Assembly: GCF_002307495.1 (NCBI RefSeq)
Contig: NZ_NTMR01000009.1
Coordinates: 124,001-188,000 of the forward strand
Source: Pseudomonas abyssi
Lineage (GTDB): Bacteria; Pseudomonadota; Gammaproteobacteria; Pseudomonadales; Pseudomonadaceae
Length of the DNA: 64,000 nucleotides
Direction of reading: 5' to 3'
Position numbers and translations under genes: made by a program. Below, piece after piece: positions 19,529-28,297 of this stretch. Each line of letters opens with the position of its first letter. The stretch's first letter is position 1. A model generated the notes under the pieces. It saw only the letters and a program-made list of their open reading frames with translations, did no database searches and had not been told where the DNA came from.

Positions 19529-20384
19529 GCTCACCTCGTGCCTTGACGTGAATGGGGGCAAAGGCTTCGCTCTGCACCAGATCTACCAGCTGTTCCTTGA
19601 CCAGCTCCAGCACGGCCATAAAGGTCACTACCACCCCGAGCTTGCCTTCGCTGGCGTTGAACAGGCTGACAAAGGGGACAAACTGTCCGGCCCTCAGGCG
19701 ATCCAGCACCTCGGCCATGCGCTCGCGCGTCGACAGCGCCTCACGGGTTACCTGGTGGCTTTCGAACATCTCGGCCCGACGCAGCACTTCCGACAGCGAC
19801 AGCAGCAGCTCCTGCATACTGACCTCCGGATGCGCGCGGCGGCTCGGCAACTCGCCCACCTCGACCCGCGCCGCCCAGGTCTCCCGCCCCATGCGCGGCA
19901 GCCCGTCGATGTCCTCGGCGGCCTTCTTGAAACGCTCGTACTCCTGCAAACGGCGGATCAGTTCGGCGCGCGGGTCACCCTCGTCATCATCCAGCTCTTC
20001 AGGGCGTGGCAACAACAGGCGCGACTTGATCTCCGCCAGCATCGCCGCCATCACCAGATACTCGGCCGCCAGCTCCAGACGCACGGCTTTCATCAGCTCG
20101 ACGTACGTCATGTACTGACGGGTGATCTCAGCAACCGGAATATCGAGAATGTCGATGTTCTGCTTGCGGATCAGATACAACAGCAAGTCGAGCGGGCCTT
20201 CAAAGGCCTCAAGAAAGACTTCCAGTGCTTCAGGGGGGATATACAAGTCCTGCGGGACTTCGGTGTAGGCCTCGCCGTAGACAACGGCAAGCGGCAGCTC
20301 CTGCTGCCGGCCGACGCCGCGCGAACGGTCTAGCGCGGCGTCGGTCTCGGGGCTGACCGCGGCATCCTGCGTCGGGTCAGCCAT
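19509..20384 (-). CDS. scpA: Segregation and condensation protein A
   Basis: This 291-residue kleisin has the core FEGPLDLLLYLIRKQNIDI, AEYLVMAAMLAEIKSRLLLP and the C-terminal winged-helix motif VVTFMAVLELVKEQLVDL. About 50 extra residues precede the core, as usual in pseudomonads. The ATG at 20384 is 3 nt beyond the trpS stop, so the genes form one transcript. Confidence 0.94.
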   Translation of the reverse strand: MADPTQDAAVSPETDAALDRSRGVGRQQELPLAVVYGEAYTEVPQDLYIPPEALEVFLEAFEGPLDLLLYLIRKQNIDILDIPVAEITRQYMTYVELMKAVRLELAAEYLVMAAMLAEIKSRLLLPRPEELDDDEGDPRAELIRRLQEYERFKKAAEDIDGLPRMGRETWAARVEVGELPSRRAHPEVSMQELLLSLSEVLRRAEMFESHQVTREALSTRERMAEVLDRLRAGQFVPFVSLFNASEGKLGVVVTFMAVLELVKEQLVDLVQSEAFAPIHVKARGEHEPAAD

Positions 20385-20387
20385 CGC

Positions 20388-21605
20388 TTACTGCCGGTAC
20401 TGCAGGCCCATGGCCTGACGTACTTCGATCAGCGTATCACGCGCCGCTTCACGGGCACGCTCGGTCCCCTCATTGAGGATCACCCGCACCGCATCGGGGT
20501 TGGCTTCGTATTCGGCAGCACGCTGCTGCATGGGCGACAGCTCGGCGCTGATGGCGTCGATAACCGGTTTTTTGCAGTCAATACAACCGATACCGGCGCT
20601 GCGGCAGCCTTCCTGCACCCAGTCGTGAATCGGCTGATCGGTATACACCTGATGCAGCTGATACACCGGGCACTTGTCCGGGTTGCCCGGGTCAGTGCGG
20701 CGCACCCGCGCGGGGTCGGTCGGCATGCGGCGCACCTTTTCCGAGACTTCGTCGGTAGTGTCGCGCAGGGTGATGGTGTTGCCGTAGGACTTGGACATCT
20801 TCTGTCCGTCCAGACCGGGCATCTTGGAGTCCGGCGTCAGCAGGGCCTGTGGCTCGGGCAGGATGACCTTGCCGCCCCCCTCGAGGTAACCAAACAGACG
20901 TTCCTGGTCCCCCAGGGTAATGTTCTGTTGCTCTTTGAGCAGCGCACGCGCCGTCTCGAGCGCATCCGCATCGCCCTGCTCCTGATAGGCCTTGCGCAGG
21001 CTGGAGTAAAGCTTGGCGGCCTTTTTGCCCATCTTCTTGACGGCGGCCTCCGCCTTGTCTTCAAAGCCCGGCTCCTTGCCGTACAGATGATTGAAACGAC
21101 GCGCCACCTCGCGGGTAATTTCAACGTGCGCCACCTGGTCGGCACCCACCGGCACCTGGCCGGCGCGGTAGACCAGGATGTCCGCGCTTTGCAGCAGCGG
21201 ATAGCCAAGGAAACCGTAGGTCGCCAGGTCGCGATCCTTGAGCTTTTCCTGCTGATCCTTGTAGGTCGGCACACGCTCCAGCCAGCTGACCGGGGTGACC
21301 ATCGACAGCAGCAGGTGCAACTCGGCGTGCTCGGGCACCTGAGACTGAATGAACATGGTGGACGAGGTACCGCTGACGCCGGCGGCCAGCCAGTCGATCA
21401 GCATGTCCCAGACGTTCTGCTCAATGCTCTGCGGGTCTTCGTAATGGGTAGTCAGGGCGTGCCAGTCGGCGGCGAAGAAAAAGCACTCGTACTCGTGCTG
21501 CAGCTTGACCCAGTTTTTTAACACACCGTGATAGTGACCCAGGTGCAGACGGCCGGTAGGGCGCATGCCTGACAGAACCCGGCGCTGCGAATCGACAGAA
21601 CTCAA
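20388..21605 (-). CDS. trpS: Tryptophanyl-tRNA synthetase (long form)
   Basis: This 405-residue class-I synthetase has the HIGH-type motif PTGRLHLGHYHG at 16-27 and KMSKS at 269-273. It is about 70 residues longer than E. coli TrpS because of a Lys/Glu-rich insertion at roughly 178-247, between the catalytic halves. It starts with TTG at 21605 behind AGGAG; no ATG is available near this point. A sigma-70-like promoter lies just upstream. The Cys-rich tail segment GCIDCKKP is also a feature of the long TrpS form. Confidence 0.96.
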   Translation of the reverse strand: MSSVDSQRRVLSGMRPTGRLHLGHYHGVLKNWVKLQHEYECFFFAADWHALTTHYEDPQSIEQNVWDMLIDWLAAGVSGTSSTMFIQSQVPEHAELHLLLSMVTPVSWLERVPTYKDQQEKLKDRDLATYGFLGYPLLQSADILVYRAGQVPVGADQVAHVEITREVARRFNHLYGKEPGFEDKAEAAVKKMGKKAAKLYSSLRKAYQEQGDADALETARALLKEQQNITLGDQERLFGYLEGGGKVILPEPQALLTPDSKMPGLDGQKMSKSYGNTITLRDTTDEVSEKVRRMPTDPARVRRTDPGNPDKCPVYQLHQVYTDQPIHDWVQEGCRSAGIGCIDCKKPVIDAISAELSPMQQRAAEYEANPDAVRVILNEGTERAREAARDTLIEVRQAMGLQYRQ

Positions 21606-21649
21606 GGGGGACTCCTGAAAAGACCAATTGTAATAAGCAAACTGCGGCG

Positions 21650-21677
21650 ATTATACCGATAAAGCAGGATCAGTCAT
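21650..21677 (-). promoter_or_regulatory. Candidate sigma-70 promoter for trpS
   Basis: Read on the minus strand, ATGACT (21672-21677) and a perfect TATAAT (21650-21655) are 16 bp apart. The -35 side overlaps the 3' end of the upstream YciO-type gene. It would start a trpS-scpA-scpB-rluB transcript. Confidence 0.55.
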
Positions 21678-22314
21678 GCAGCTCGCTGCGGCTGACCCCA
21701 AAGGGCTCTGGATCGCCCCGCCCCTCACGCAGCACTTCAACCTCGCCATCGAGCAGACTGATCACCGTAGTGGGCTCCACCATGCAAGCGCCACCGTCGA
21801 TAATCAGCTCGATTTGCTTGCCGAGGCGCTCGCGAATCTGCTCGGGGTCGGTCAGCGGCAAGTTATCGCCGGGCAGCATCAAGGTCACACTGAGCAGCGG
21901 CTCACCCAACGCCGCCAGCAGATCCAGGGTGATCTGGTGGTCCGGCACGCGCAGGCCGATGGTACGGCGCTTGGGATGCAGCAGCAGCCGCGGCACCTCG
22001 CCAGTGGCGTTGAGAATAAAGGTATAGGGGCCGGGGGTCGTCGCCTTCAGCAGGCGAAAGGTCGTATTGTCGACCTTGGCGTACACACCCAGCTCAGACA
22101 GGTCACGGCAGACCAGGGTGAAATTGTGCTTGTCATCAAGCTGGCGCAGGCGCCGAATGCGCTCCAGTGCATTCTTGTTGCCGAGCTGACAGCCCAGCGC
22201 GTAGGCCGAGTCGGTGGGATACGCCACTACGCCGCCCTGGCGAATAATGTCGGCGGCCTGACGAATCAGTCGTGCCTGCGGGTTTTGCGGGTGAATCTGG
22301 AAGAACTGGCTCAT
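21670..22314 (-). CDS. yciO: YciO-type Sua5/YrdC family protein
   Basis: This 214-residue YrdC-fold protein has GGVVAYPTDSAYALGC near the start, the KHNFTLVCRDLSEL segment, PGPYTFILNAT and HPKRRTIGLRVPDH. It most resembles YciO, a paralogue of the tRNA t6A enzyme TsaC; true TsaC has KxR and SxN motifs around the nucleotide site that differ here. A threonylcarbamoyl-AMP-type reaction is possible but unproven for YciO. It lies between trpS and the PHP gene, as in other pseudomonads. Confidence 0.85.
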   Translation of the reverse strand: MSQFFQIHPQNPQARLIRQAADIIRQGGVVAYPTDSAYALGCQLGNKNALERIRRLRQLDDKHNFTLVCRDLSELGVYAKVDNTTFRLLKATTPGPYTFILNATGEVPRLLLHPKRRTIGLRVPDHQITLDLLAALGEPLLSVTLMLPGDNLPLTDPEQIRERLGKQIELIIDGGACMVEPTTVISLLDGEVEVLREGRGDPEPFGVSRSELHD

Positions 22315-22390
22315 CGAACTCTATCCGTGTTTTCTTGAAGTTTAGCAGGGTGCTAGCGGTAAAGCGGGCGATATCAGCAGGCGTATTGCG

Positions 22391-23251
22391 TCACGCACTG
22401 AACAGGCTGCTCTGCCACACGGGCGTACAGTCAGGCGGCAGCGCCGTCATGCTACCCAGCGCCGTCCAGGGTGAAGCCGGGTTGTGAAAATCGCTGCCAC
22501 AGCTGGCAAAAAAGCCGAACTCGACCGCCAGCTTACCCAGGTAGGCGACCTGATCCACCGCCTGCTTGCCGTTGGCCACCTCAATGCCACGCCCTCCAGC
22601 TGCAGCAAACTGGCGCAACAGCGCGCGCAACTTGCTGCGCGTCAGGCCGTAGTGCCAGGGGTGCGCTACCACTGCCATGCCGCCGGCAGCCCGCAGTTGC
22701 TCAACCACCTCTTCCAGGCTGGGCCAGTGCTGGCGAATGTCGCCCAGCTTGCCAGCCCCCAGCCACTTGCGAAAGGCTTCGCCATGGTCGCGCACATGGC
22801 CGGCCTGCACCATCCATTCGGCAAAATGCGGGCGCCCCGGCGGCTGCGACACATCGCCGCCAGCTGCCTGCTGCGCGGCCACCGCCCCTTCATAGGCGCC
22901 AGGCATTCGCTTAGCGGCCAGCCGTTCACCAATCTGCTCTGCCCGCCGCCAGCGTCCATCACGCACCGCCGCCAGAGCCTCGGTCAATACCGGCGACTCG
23001 GGATCAAAGCCGTAACCGAGGATATGCAGCGTATGGCCAAACCACTGCGCCGACATTTCGACACCACTGACCCAGTGCACACCGAGGCTGCGCGCGGCAT
23101 CCGCCGCTTCGGACAGACCGTCGATGCAGTCGTGATCGGTCAACGCGACCATCGCGACCCCCGCCTCGGCCACGCGCCGCATCAATTCAGCGGGCGCCAG
23201 GCTGCCATCGGAGGCGGTACTGTGCATGTGCAGGTCAACAATCAACGGCAT
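22391..23251 (-). CDS. rnm: PHP-domain RNase AM / nucleotide bisphosphate phosphatase
   Basis: This 286-residue PHP phosphoesterase is of the YciV/Rnm type. Metal-binding motifs are visible in order: DLHMHSTASDG at 5-15, TDHD, ISGVEM-like SGVEMS, HPW and GSDFHNP near the end. E. coli Rnm is a 5'-3' exonuclease acting on small RNAs and on 5S/16S/23S 5' ends and also hydrolyses 3',5'-bisphosphonucleotides. The ATG at 23251 (MPLIVDLHMHS) follows GGGAGA with an unusually short spacer. Confidence 0.88.
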   Translation of the reverse strand: MPLIVDLHMHSTASDGSLAPAELMRRVAEAGVAMVALTDHDCIDGLSEAADAARSLGVHWVSGVEMSAQWFGHTLHILGYGFDPESPVLTEALAAVRDGRWRRAEQIGERLAAKRMPGAYEGAVAAQQAAGGDVSQPPGRPHFAEWMVQAGHVRDHGEAFRKWLGAGKLGDIRQHWPSLEEVVEQLRAAGGMAVVAHPWHYGLTRSKLRALLRQFAAAGGRGIEVANGKQAVDQVAYLGKLAVEFGFFASCGSDFHNPASPWTALGSMTALPPDCTPVWQSSLFSA

Positions 23252-23308
23252 TCTCCCGGAACAGGTAAAGACACATCGCGATAACAGGGCCGACAAAGCG
23301 CGCCCAGC

Positions 23309-23339
23309 TTGACGCAGCCGCGTCTCTTTCGCCTATTAT
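23309..23339 (+). promoter_or_regulatory. Possible promoter for the yciI-cpx region
   Basis: TTGACG (23309-23314) and TATTAT (23334-23339) are good hexamers but 19 bp apart, slightly long for sigma-70. They lie in the 178-bp gap between the divergent rnm and yciI-like genes. Confidence 0.4.
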
Positions 23340-23429
23340 GCCGCCTGAACCGTCTCAAGCCCATGCCCGATCCATCGGCCCGGCCACAGCCAACCGCGTC
23401 ACTGAACAGTCACGCCGCAAGGAATATTC

Positions 23430-23732
23430 ATGCTCTACGCCATCATGGCCACCGACAAACCTGACAGCCTGAGCGACCGCCTGGCCGCCCGCCCCGATCA
23501 CTTGGCCCGTCTGCAGGACCTGCAGGCGCAGGGACGCCTCGTCCTGGCCGGCCCGCATCCGGCGATCGACAGCGCCGATCCAGGTAGCGCCGGCTTCACC
23601 GGCAGCCTGGTGGTAGCCGAGTTTGCCTCACTGGAAGATGCCCAGGCATGGGCTGATGCCGACCCCTATGTGGCCGCCGGCGTCTACGCACAGGTGACCA
23701 TCAAACCCTTCAAACGCGTATTCCCGGCCTGA
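23430..23732 (+). CDS. YciI-family protein
   Basis: This 100-residue dimeric alpha/beta-barrel (YCII) protein has the family pattern [31 protein letters not shown], and [20 protein letters not shown]. The His-Asp pair of the YCII fold is present (H24 in PDHL; D of DADPY). Functions in this family are mostly unknown. AAGGA precedes the ATG. It is followed after 14 nt by the coiled-coil membrane protein. Confidence 0.88.
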   Translation: MLYAIMATDKPDSLSDRLAARPDHLARLQDLQAQGRLVLAGPHPAIDSADPGSAGFTGSLVVAEFASLEDAQAWADADPYVAAGVYAQVTIKPFKRVFPA

Positions 23733-23746
23733 GCAAGGAGGCAATC

Positions 23747-24151
23747 ATGTTCCGTTCGTTAATCTGTAGCGCTGTGTTCGGCAGCATCCTGCTGGCCCAA
23801 CCCGCCCTCGCCCAGGAGCCGGCCGGCAGCGCGACGCAAACCGAGGACAGCACTCAGGCCCAGGATATCGGCACACTGCAGGCTGAACTGGCCCGCGTAG
23901 AAGCCGAACGCCAGCGTCTGGCCGACCAGCTCGACGGCGGCGCGCAGGGTGAGCGTGTCGAGCAGCTGCAAAGCGAGAACCAGCAGCTGCGCAACGACAA
24001 CCAGGCTGCGCGACTGGACGCCCAGGCGCGCCTGATTACTCAGCAACAACGCTGGTTTCTGATTGGCGGTCTGAGCGTTGCAGCCAGCATGCTGCTGGGC
24101 TTCGTACTTGCCCGTATGGGCCGCCAGAAGCGCCGCGAATGGCTGAACTGA
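23747..24151 (+). CDS. Signal-peptide, coiled-coil, single-helix membrane protein
   Basis: This 134-residue protein of unknown function has a signal peptide ending ALA-QEP (about 22), a Gln/Glu-rich coiled coil (about 40-98; LQAELARVEAERQRLADQL) and a transmembrane helix at about 104-122 followed by a short basic cytoplasmic tail (RMGRQKRREWLN). The architecture resembles the C-terminal part of YgiM/TIGR04211 SH3-domain proteins but without the SH3 domain. AAGGAGG precedes the ATG. It overlaps cpxR by 13 nt, so it is expressed with the Cpx-type system and may feed it envelope information (inference). Confidence 0.75.
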   Translation: MFRSLICSAVFGSILLAQPALAQEPAGSATQTEDSTQAQDIGTLQAELARVEAERQRLADQLDGGAQGERVEQLQSENQQLRNDNQAARLDAQARLITQQQRWFLIGGLSVAASMLLGFVLARMGRQKRREWLN

Positions 24152-24828
24152 CGCCCGTCCTGATCATCGACGACGATCAGGAGCTCTGCGAGCTGCTGCG
24201 CGACTGGCTGGCGACCGAACGTTTTGAACTGACGGCGGCCCACGACGGGCCCAGCGGACTGGCTGCGGCGCGCGCCGATAGCTACGCTGCCATCATTCTC
24301 GATGTGATGCTGCCGGGCATGAACGGCCTGGAAATCCTGCGCGAGCTGCGCCAGAGCTGCCAGACCCCGCTGCTGATGCTCAGCGCCCGGGGTGAGCCGG
24401 TTGACCGTATTCTTGGCCTGGAACTGGGCGCCGACGACTACCTGGCCAAACCATGCGATCCGCGCGAGCTGGTAGCCCGCCTGCGGGCTCTGCTGCGCCG
24501 CAGCCAGCCAAATACCGATGCCGGCAGCGACGAGCTCAGCCACGGCAATCTGCGCCTGGATACCGGCAACCTGATGGCCTGGCAGGACGACGAACCCCTG
24601 CAGCTGACGCAAAGTGAAGCGCTGATCCTGCGTGCGCTGATGACTCGCCCGGGGCAGGTTGTCGACCGCCAGACGTTGTCACGCGAAGCACTCGGCAAAC
24701 CCCTTGGCAGCTACGATCGCAGCCTCGACATGCACATCAGCAACCTGCGTCGCAAACTCGGCCCGCATCCTGAAGGCCGGCCACGCATTCAATCCATTCG
24801 CGGGCGTGGTTATCTGCTTGGCCACTGA
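24139..24828 (+). CDS. cpxR: OmpR-family response regulator CpxR
   Basis: This 229-residue regulator has a receiver domain with acidic cluster DDD (11-13), phospho-acceptor Asp55 in LDVMLPGMNGLE and the conserved Lys in GADDYLAKPCDP, followed by a winged-helix DNA-binding domain (LTQSEALILRALMTRPG, SLDMHISNLRRKLG, IRGRGYLL). The order regulator, Spy-like protein, kinase matches the P. aeruginosa CpxR/CpxS envelope-stress locus. A CpxR-type box lies just downstream, before the Spy-like gene. Confidence 0.88.
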   Translation: MAELTPVLIIDDDQELCELLRDWLATERFELTAAHDGPSGLAAARADSYAAIILDVMLPGMNGLEILRELRQSCQTPLLMLSARGEPVDRILGLELGADDYLAKPCDPRELVARLRALLRRSQPNTDAGSDELSHGNLRLDTGNLMAWQDDEPLQLTQSEALILRALMTRPGQVVDRQTLSREALGKPLGSYDRSLDMHISNLRRKLGPHPEGRPRIQSIRGRGYLLGH

Positions 24829-24852
24829 ACAGTCAGCACTGCGTTCTAGCCA

Positions 24853-24868
24853 TTTACACAACCTTTAC
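24853..24868 (-). promoter_or_regulatory. CpxR-type operator
   Basis: Two direct TTTAC half sites (24853-24857, 24864-24868), which read GTAAA on the minus strand, are separated by six bases. This matches the known CpxR recognition pattern of GTAAA repeats spaced by about five bases. It lies 89 bp before the Spy-like gene and suggests autoregulation of the spy-cpxS part of the operon. Confidence 0.65.
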
Positions 24869-24956
24869 CAACCCCATGCCACCGCTGACATAGCACTCTC
24901 TAGACTCTGCAGGCAATGAGCGGATTCCCCGGTCAGACACCAACGGAGAATGACCC

Positions 24957-25304
24957 ATGAAAAAGACACTGATTGCTGCCACCCTGCTGCTGACCACCGG
25001 CCTGTCCGGCGCGGTGATGGCGGGTTCCAACCACGACAACCCGCCGGCGCGCGAGCGTGGCTTCGAGCGCATGGCCGAAGAACTGCAACTGAGCGATGAG
25101 CAGAAAGCGCAGCTGGAACAGATTCGCGAAGAAGAGCGCGAAAAATTCAAGACCCTGCGCGACGAGAGCAAGGCGCGCTTTGATGCCGTGCTGACCGCCG
25201 AGCAGCGCCAGAAGATGGAAGAGCTGCACGAGCAACGCCGCGAGCGTCTGGAAGAGCGCCGTGAGGGCCGCGAGCACCGCAAGCCGCGTGGCGATTGCGA
25301 GTAA
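24957..25304 (+). CDS. Spy/CpxP-like periplasmic protein
   Basis: This 115-residue protein has a signal peptide (MKKTLIAATLLLTTGLSGAVMA), then two LTxxQ-type motifs, LSDEQ and LTAEQ, in a highly charged helical chain (EEEREKFKTLRDESKAR; RRERLEERREGREHRK). Members of the Spy/CpxP family are periplasmic chaperones, and CpxP represses the Cpx kinase. Its place between regulator and kinase, with a CpxR box upstream, supports that role here. Confidence 0.85.
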   Translation: MKKTLIAATLLLTTGLSGAVMAGSNHDNPPARERGFERMAEELQLSDEQKAQLEQIREEEREKFKTLRDESKARFDAVLTAEQRQKMEELHEQRRERLEERREGREHRKPRGDCE

Positions 25305-25327
25305 CACGCTGACAGGAAACACACCCC

Positions 25328-26662
25328 ATGCGGCTATTCTGGAAGGTCTTTGCAGTACTCTGGCTGGCAACCCTGCTGGTCGGCGGTTCGGGCTTTCTGG
25401 TCAGCCGCACCCTGCAGCAGGACTGGCTCCTGTTGCAGCTCAATCCGCAGCTGCGCGACTTTGCCGCGCAGCTGGTCGGCATCTACGAACAGCAGGGGCC
25501 GCACGCCGCCCAGCAGTGGCTGGAAACCCAACGCCTCGAAGACCGCTTGCGCGCCCACCTGTTTGACGATACCGGCAGCCCGCTGCTGCCCGGCACCTTA
25601 CCGGTCAATCCGCGCTTTGCTCCGGGTCCGCCGCCAGAACCGCCGCGTCACGGTGATGGCCCCGGGCGTGGTCGCCTGTTCCAGTTGGCCTGGGACACCG
25701 AACAGGCGAACTACTTCGTGACCCTGTACGTACCGGCGCCGGCGCTCTGGCAAGGCCAGCGCGCCCCGGTTGCGCTGATGCTCAACGTGGTCCTGGCGAT
25801 GGCGTTGCTGGCATTACTCAGCCTGGTGCTCAGCCGCTACCTGACACGCCCGCTGCGGCAGCTCGGCAGCGCAGCTCAGGCGTTGGCCAAGGGCCGTTTC
25901 AGCACCGGCAGTCTGCAACAGACCAGCGAGCGACGCGACGAAATCGGCGAGCTGGCCCGGCGCTTTGAGAGCATGGCCGAGCAGGTGCAGTCGTTGCTGG
26001 ATAGCCAGCAACAGCTGCTGCGCGACGTATCCCATGAGCTGCGCTCACCACTGGCCCGCCTGCGCGTCGGGCTGGCACTGGGCAGCCAGCGTGACCTTGA
26101 GGCGAACGACCCGCTATGGCAGCGCCTGGACCGCGAGTGCGACCGCCTCGACCGCCTGATCGACGGCATTCTGACCCTCAGTCGACTGGACAGCCAGCGC
26201 GAACCACCCACCCCCTTTGCCCTCGACCCGCTGGTACGCCAGGTGGTGGACGACAGCCGCTTTGCTGCCGCCGATCTGGAGCTGGCGCTGCAAGGACAGA
26301 CTGACCTGCGCCTGACCGGTTGGCCCGACCAGCTGCAGGCCGCGCTCGACAACCTGTTACGCAATGCGGTGCGCTTCAGCCCGCCGAACGGAATCATCCA
26401 GGTAGCCCTGTCAGCAACCAGCCATGGCGCGCAGATCATCATCGATGATCAGGGCCCGGGCGTAGCGGATGAATGGCTCAGCCGCCTGAGCGAACCCTTT
26501 GTCCGCGTGCCCGGGCAGTCTGCCGATAGTGGCTACGGCCTCGGGCTGACCATCGCCCAGCGCGCCGTGGCCCGCCACGGCGGCCAGCTGACCTTCGCAC
26601 ACAACAGCGACGGCGGGCTGCGGGTAACGGTACTGTTGCCGGGTTCAAGAACCGGCGCATGA
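25328..26662 (+). CDS. cpxS: Cpx-type sensor histidine kinase
   Basis: This 444-residue kinase has membrane helices at about 8-25 and 140-162 bounding a 110-residue periplasmic sensor that contains a Pro/Gly-rich stretch. HAMP follows (SRYLTRPLRQLGSAAQAL), then HisKA with phospho-acceptor His236 in DVSHELRSPLARL and a HATPase domain (LDNLLRNAVRFSPP, DDQGPGV, GYGLGLTIAQRAV). It should phosphorylate the regulator encoded upstream. The ATG is 23 nt after the Spy-like gene. Confidence 0.88.
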   Translation: MRLFWKVFAVLWLATLLVGGSGFLVSRTLQQDWLLLQLNPQLRDFAAQLVGIYEQQGPHAAQQWLETQRLEDRLRAHLFDDTGSPLLPGTLPVNPRFAPGPPPEPPRHGDGPGRGRLFQLAWDTEQANYFVTLYVPAPALWQGQRAPVALMLNVVLAMALLALLSLVLSRYLTRPLRQLGSAAQALAKGRFSTGSLQQTSERRDEIGELARRFESMAEQVQSLLDSQQQLLRDVSHELRSPLARLRVGLALGSQRDLEANDPLWQRLDRECDRLDRLIDGILTLSRLDSQREPPTPFALDPLVRQVVDDSRFAAADLELALQGQTDLRLTGWPDQLQAALDNLLRNAVRFSPPNGIIQVALSATSHGAQIIIDDQGPGVADEWLSRLSEPFVRVPGQSADSGYGLGLTIAQRAVARHGGQLTFAHNSDGGLRVTVLLPGSRTGA

Positions 26663-26687
26663 CAACCGTGTCAGCACCGGTTATGGC

Positions 26688-27260
26688 TCAGGCCGCAGGC
26701 CAGGACGAGAAGTAGGATTCCACCGCCAGCGCTGGCACATTCTTGCGCTCACCGGCCGGGTGGCCGACATAGAGAAACGCCAGAATCTGCTCGTTGCTCG
26801 CCAGCCCCAGTTCCGCATGCACCTGCGGATGATAGGCCAGCGCGCCGGTGCGCCACACGGCACCAAGCCCCATGGCATGGGCTGCCAGCAGCATGTTGTT
26901 GACCGCCGCACCGCAGGCCAGATCCTGCTCGATGGACGGCACCTTGGGGTGATCCTGATGACGGCTGATGGCCACGATCATCAGCGGCGCGCGTAGCGGC
27001 AGCCCCTGATAGCGCGCCAGGGTATCGGCGGACAGGTCTGGCGTGTCGGCCAGCGCAGCGCGGCCAAACACCTCGCCCAGCGCCTCCAGCCCTTCACCTT
27101 GGATCACCAGAAAACGCCAGGGCCGCAGGTAGGCATGATCCGGCGCCCGCAGGGCCGCACGGAACAGGGCCTGTTGTTGCTCAGACGTGGGGGCCGGGCC
27201 AGTCAGCCGTGGTACGGAAACCCGCTCATGCAGGGCGGTCAGGGCATCCACAGAACGCAT
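26688..27260 (-). CDS. YdjA-type nitroreductase family protein
   Basis: This 190-residue flavoprotein of the small nitroreductase group has RVSVPRLTGPAPT near the start, APDHAYLRPWRFLVI as FMN-binding region and GAAVNNMLLAAHAMGLGAVWRTG. YdjA-like enzymes use NAD(P)H to reduce nitro compounds; the natural substrate is unknown. Its ATG shares one base with the TAA of the AraC-family gene, so both are cotranscribed and the regulator may control it. Confidence 0.85.
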   Translation of the reverse strand: MRSVDALTALHERVSVPRLTGPAPTSEQQQALFRAALRAPDHAYLRPWRFLVIQGEGLEALGEVFGRAALADTPDLSADTLARYQGLPLRAPLMIVAISRHQDHPKVPSIEQDLACGAAVNNMLLAAHAMGLGAVWRTGALAYHPQVHAELGLASNEQILAFLYVGHPAGERKNVPALAVESYFSSWPAA

Positions 27261-28297
27261 TACTCCTTGATATCGACGTCGTCGCCATTGAGCACCTGCT
27301 CGCGGTACTGCCCGGGCGGCAAGCCAAACCAGCGCTTGAAGGCCCGAAAGAAGTTGCTGGGGTCGGCAAACCCGAGCATGCAGGCAATCTCAAACAGGGT
27401 GAGTTGCGGTTGACCCAGATACTGCAACGCCAGTTCCCGGCGAGTGCGCTCAAGCAACTGCTGAAAGCTGACCCCCTCTTCCTGCAGGCGGCGCTGCAGG
27501 GTACGAGTGCTCATATTCATCGCGGCGGCAACTGCCTGGCGCTTGGGTTCGCCCTGACGCAGCAGCCGGCACAGCACCTGGCGAGTCTGATGGGTCACCG
27601 GGTCGGCTTCAAAGCGGGCCAGAAATTCGCCGGCAAACCGGTCGTGCAGTTTGGCCAGATGCTCGTTGGCCGTGGCCAGCGGCGTTTCCATCAACTGCCG
27701 GGAAAAGGTCAGGCTATGGCTTGGCGCATCAAACGCCATGGGGCACTGAAATAGCGCGGCATAGGGCGCGGGATCGCTCGGGGCCGAGCGCGCAAAAGTT
27801 GCCTGCAAGGGCGTCACCGGCTCGGCCGTCATCCAGCGGCAAAACGCCAATGCATAGGCCATGGCCGCCTCGACACTCTGCTGGGCGGCCGGCAGGCGAT
27901 CGCCATGGATGGCAAACTGGATGCGGCACTGCCCCGGCTCCAACTGCAGCATCAGGTCAGCAGACTCGCCGATCAGACGCTGATAGCGCACCACCCGGTT
28001 AAAGCCTTCAAGCAACGAGCGGCTGCTCATCAGCGAGTATCCGACCACACTGAAGTGCGCCGGACGAACCACATGGGCCATGTGCAAACCGATTGCCGGG
28101 TTGCCGCTACGCTCGACCGCCAGGTGCCAAACGCGCGTCATGCCGTCCTGCGCAATGCGCGCATCCGGGTCGCTCAGCAGCTCCGGGTCCAGACCGGCAT
28201 CGGCGAACAGCTCGGCAATATCCAGCCCTTCAATAGCCAATGCATGCCCAATGGCCGAGGCCCAGCCTGACGAGGTGGTCCGTTGAGCTTGCAACAT
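27260..28297 (-). CDS. AraC-family transcriptional regulator
   Basis: This 345-residue regulator has an N-terminal ligand-binding domain of the Arabinose_bd/OruR type (IGLHMAHVVRPAHFSVVGY, FNRVVRYQRLIGE) and a C-terminal double helix-turn-helix (MNMSTRTLQRRLQEEGVSF; LTLFEIACMLGFADPSNFFRAFKRWFG). The effector cannot be told. It overlaps the nitroreductase start by one base, making a two-gene operon. Confidence 0.88.
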   Translation of the reverse strand: MLQAQRTTSSGWASAIGHALAIEGLDIAELFADAGLDPELLSDPDARIAQDGMTRVWHLAVERSGNPAIGLHMAHVVRPAHFSVVGYSLMSSRSLLEGFNRVVRYQRLIGESADLMLQLEPGQCRIQFAIHGDRLPAAQQSVEAAMAYALAFCRWMTAEPVTPLQATFARSAPSDPAPYAALFQCPMAFDAPSHSLTFSRQLMETPLATANEHLAKLHDRFAGEFLARFEADPVTHQTRQVLCRLLRQGEPKRQAVAAAMNMSTRTLQRRLQEEGVSFQQLLERTRRELALQYLGQPQLTLFEIACMLGFADPSNFFRAFKRWFGLPPGQYREQVLNGDDVDIKE

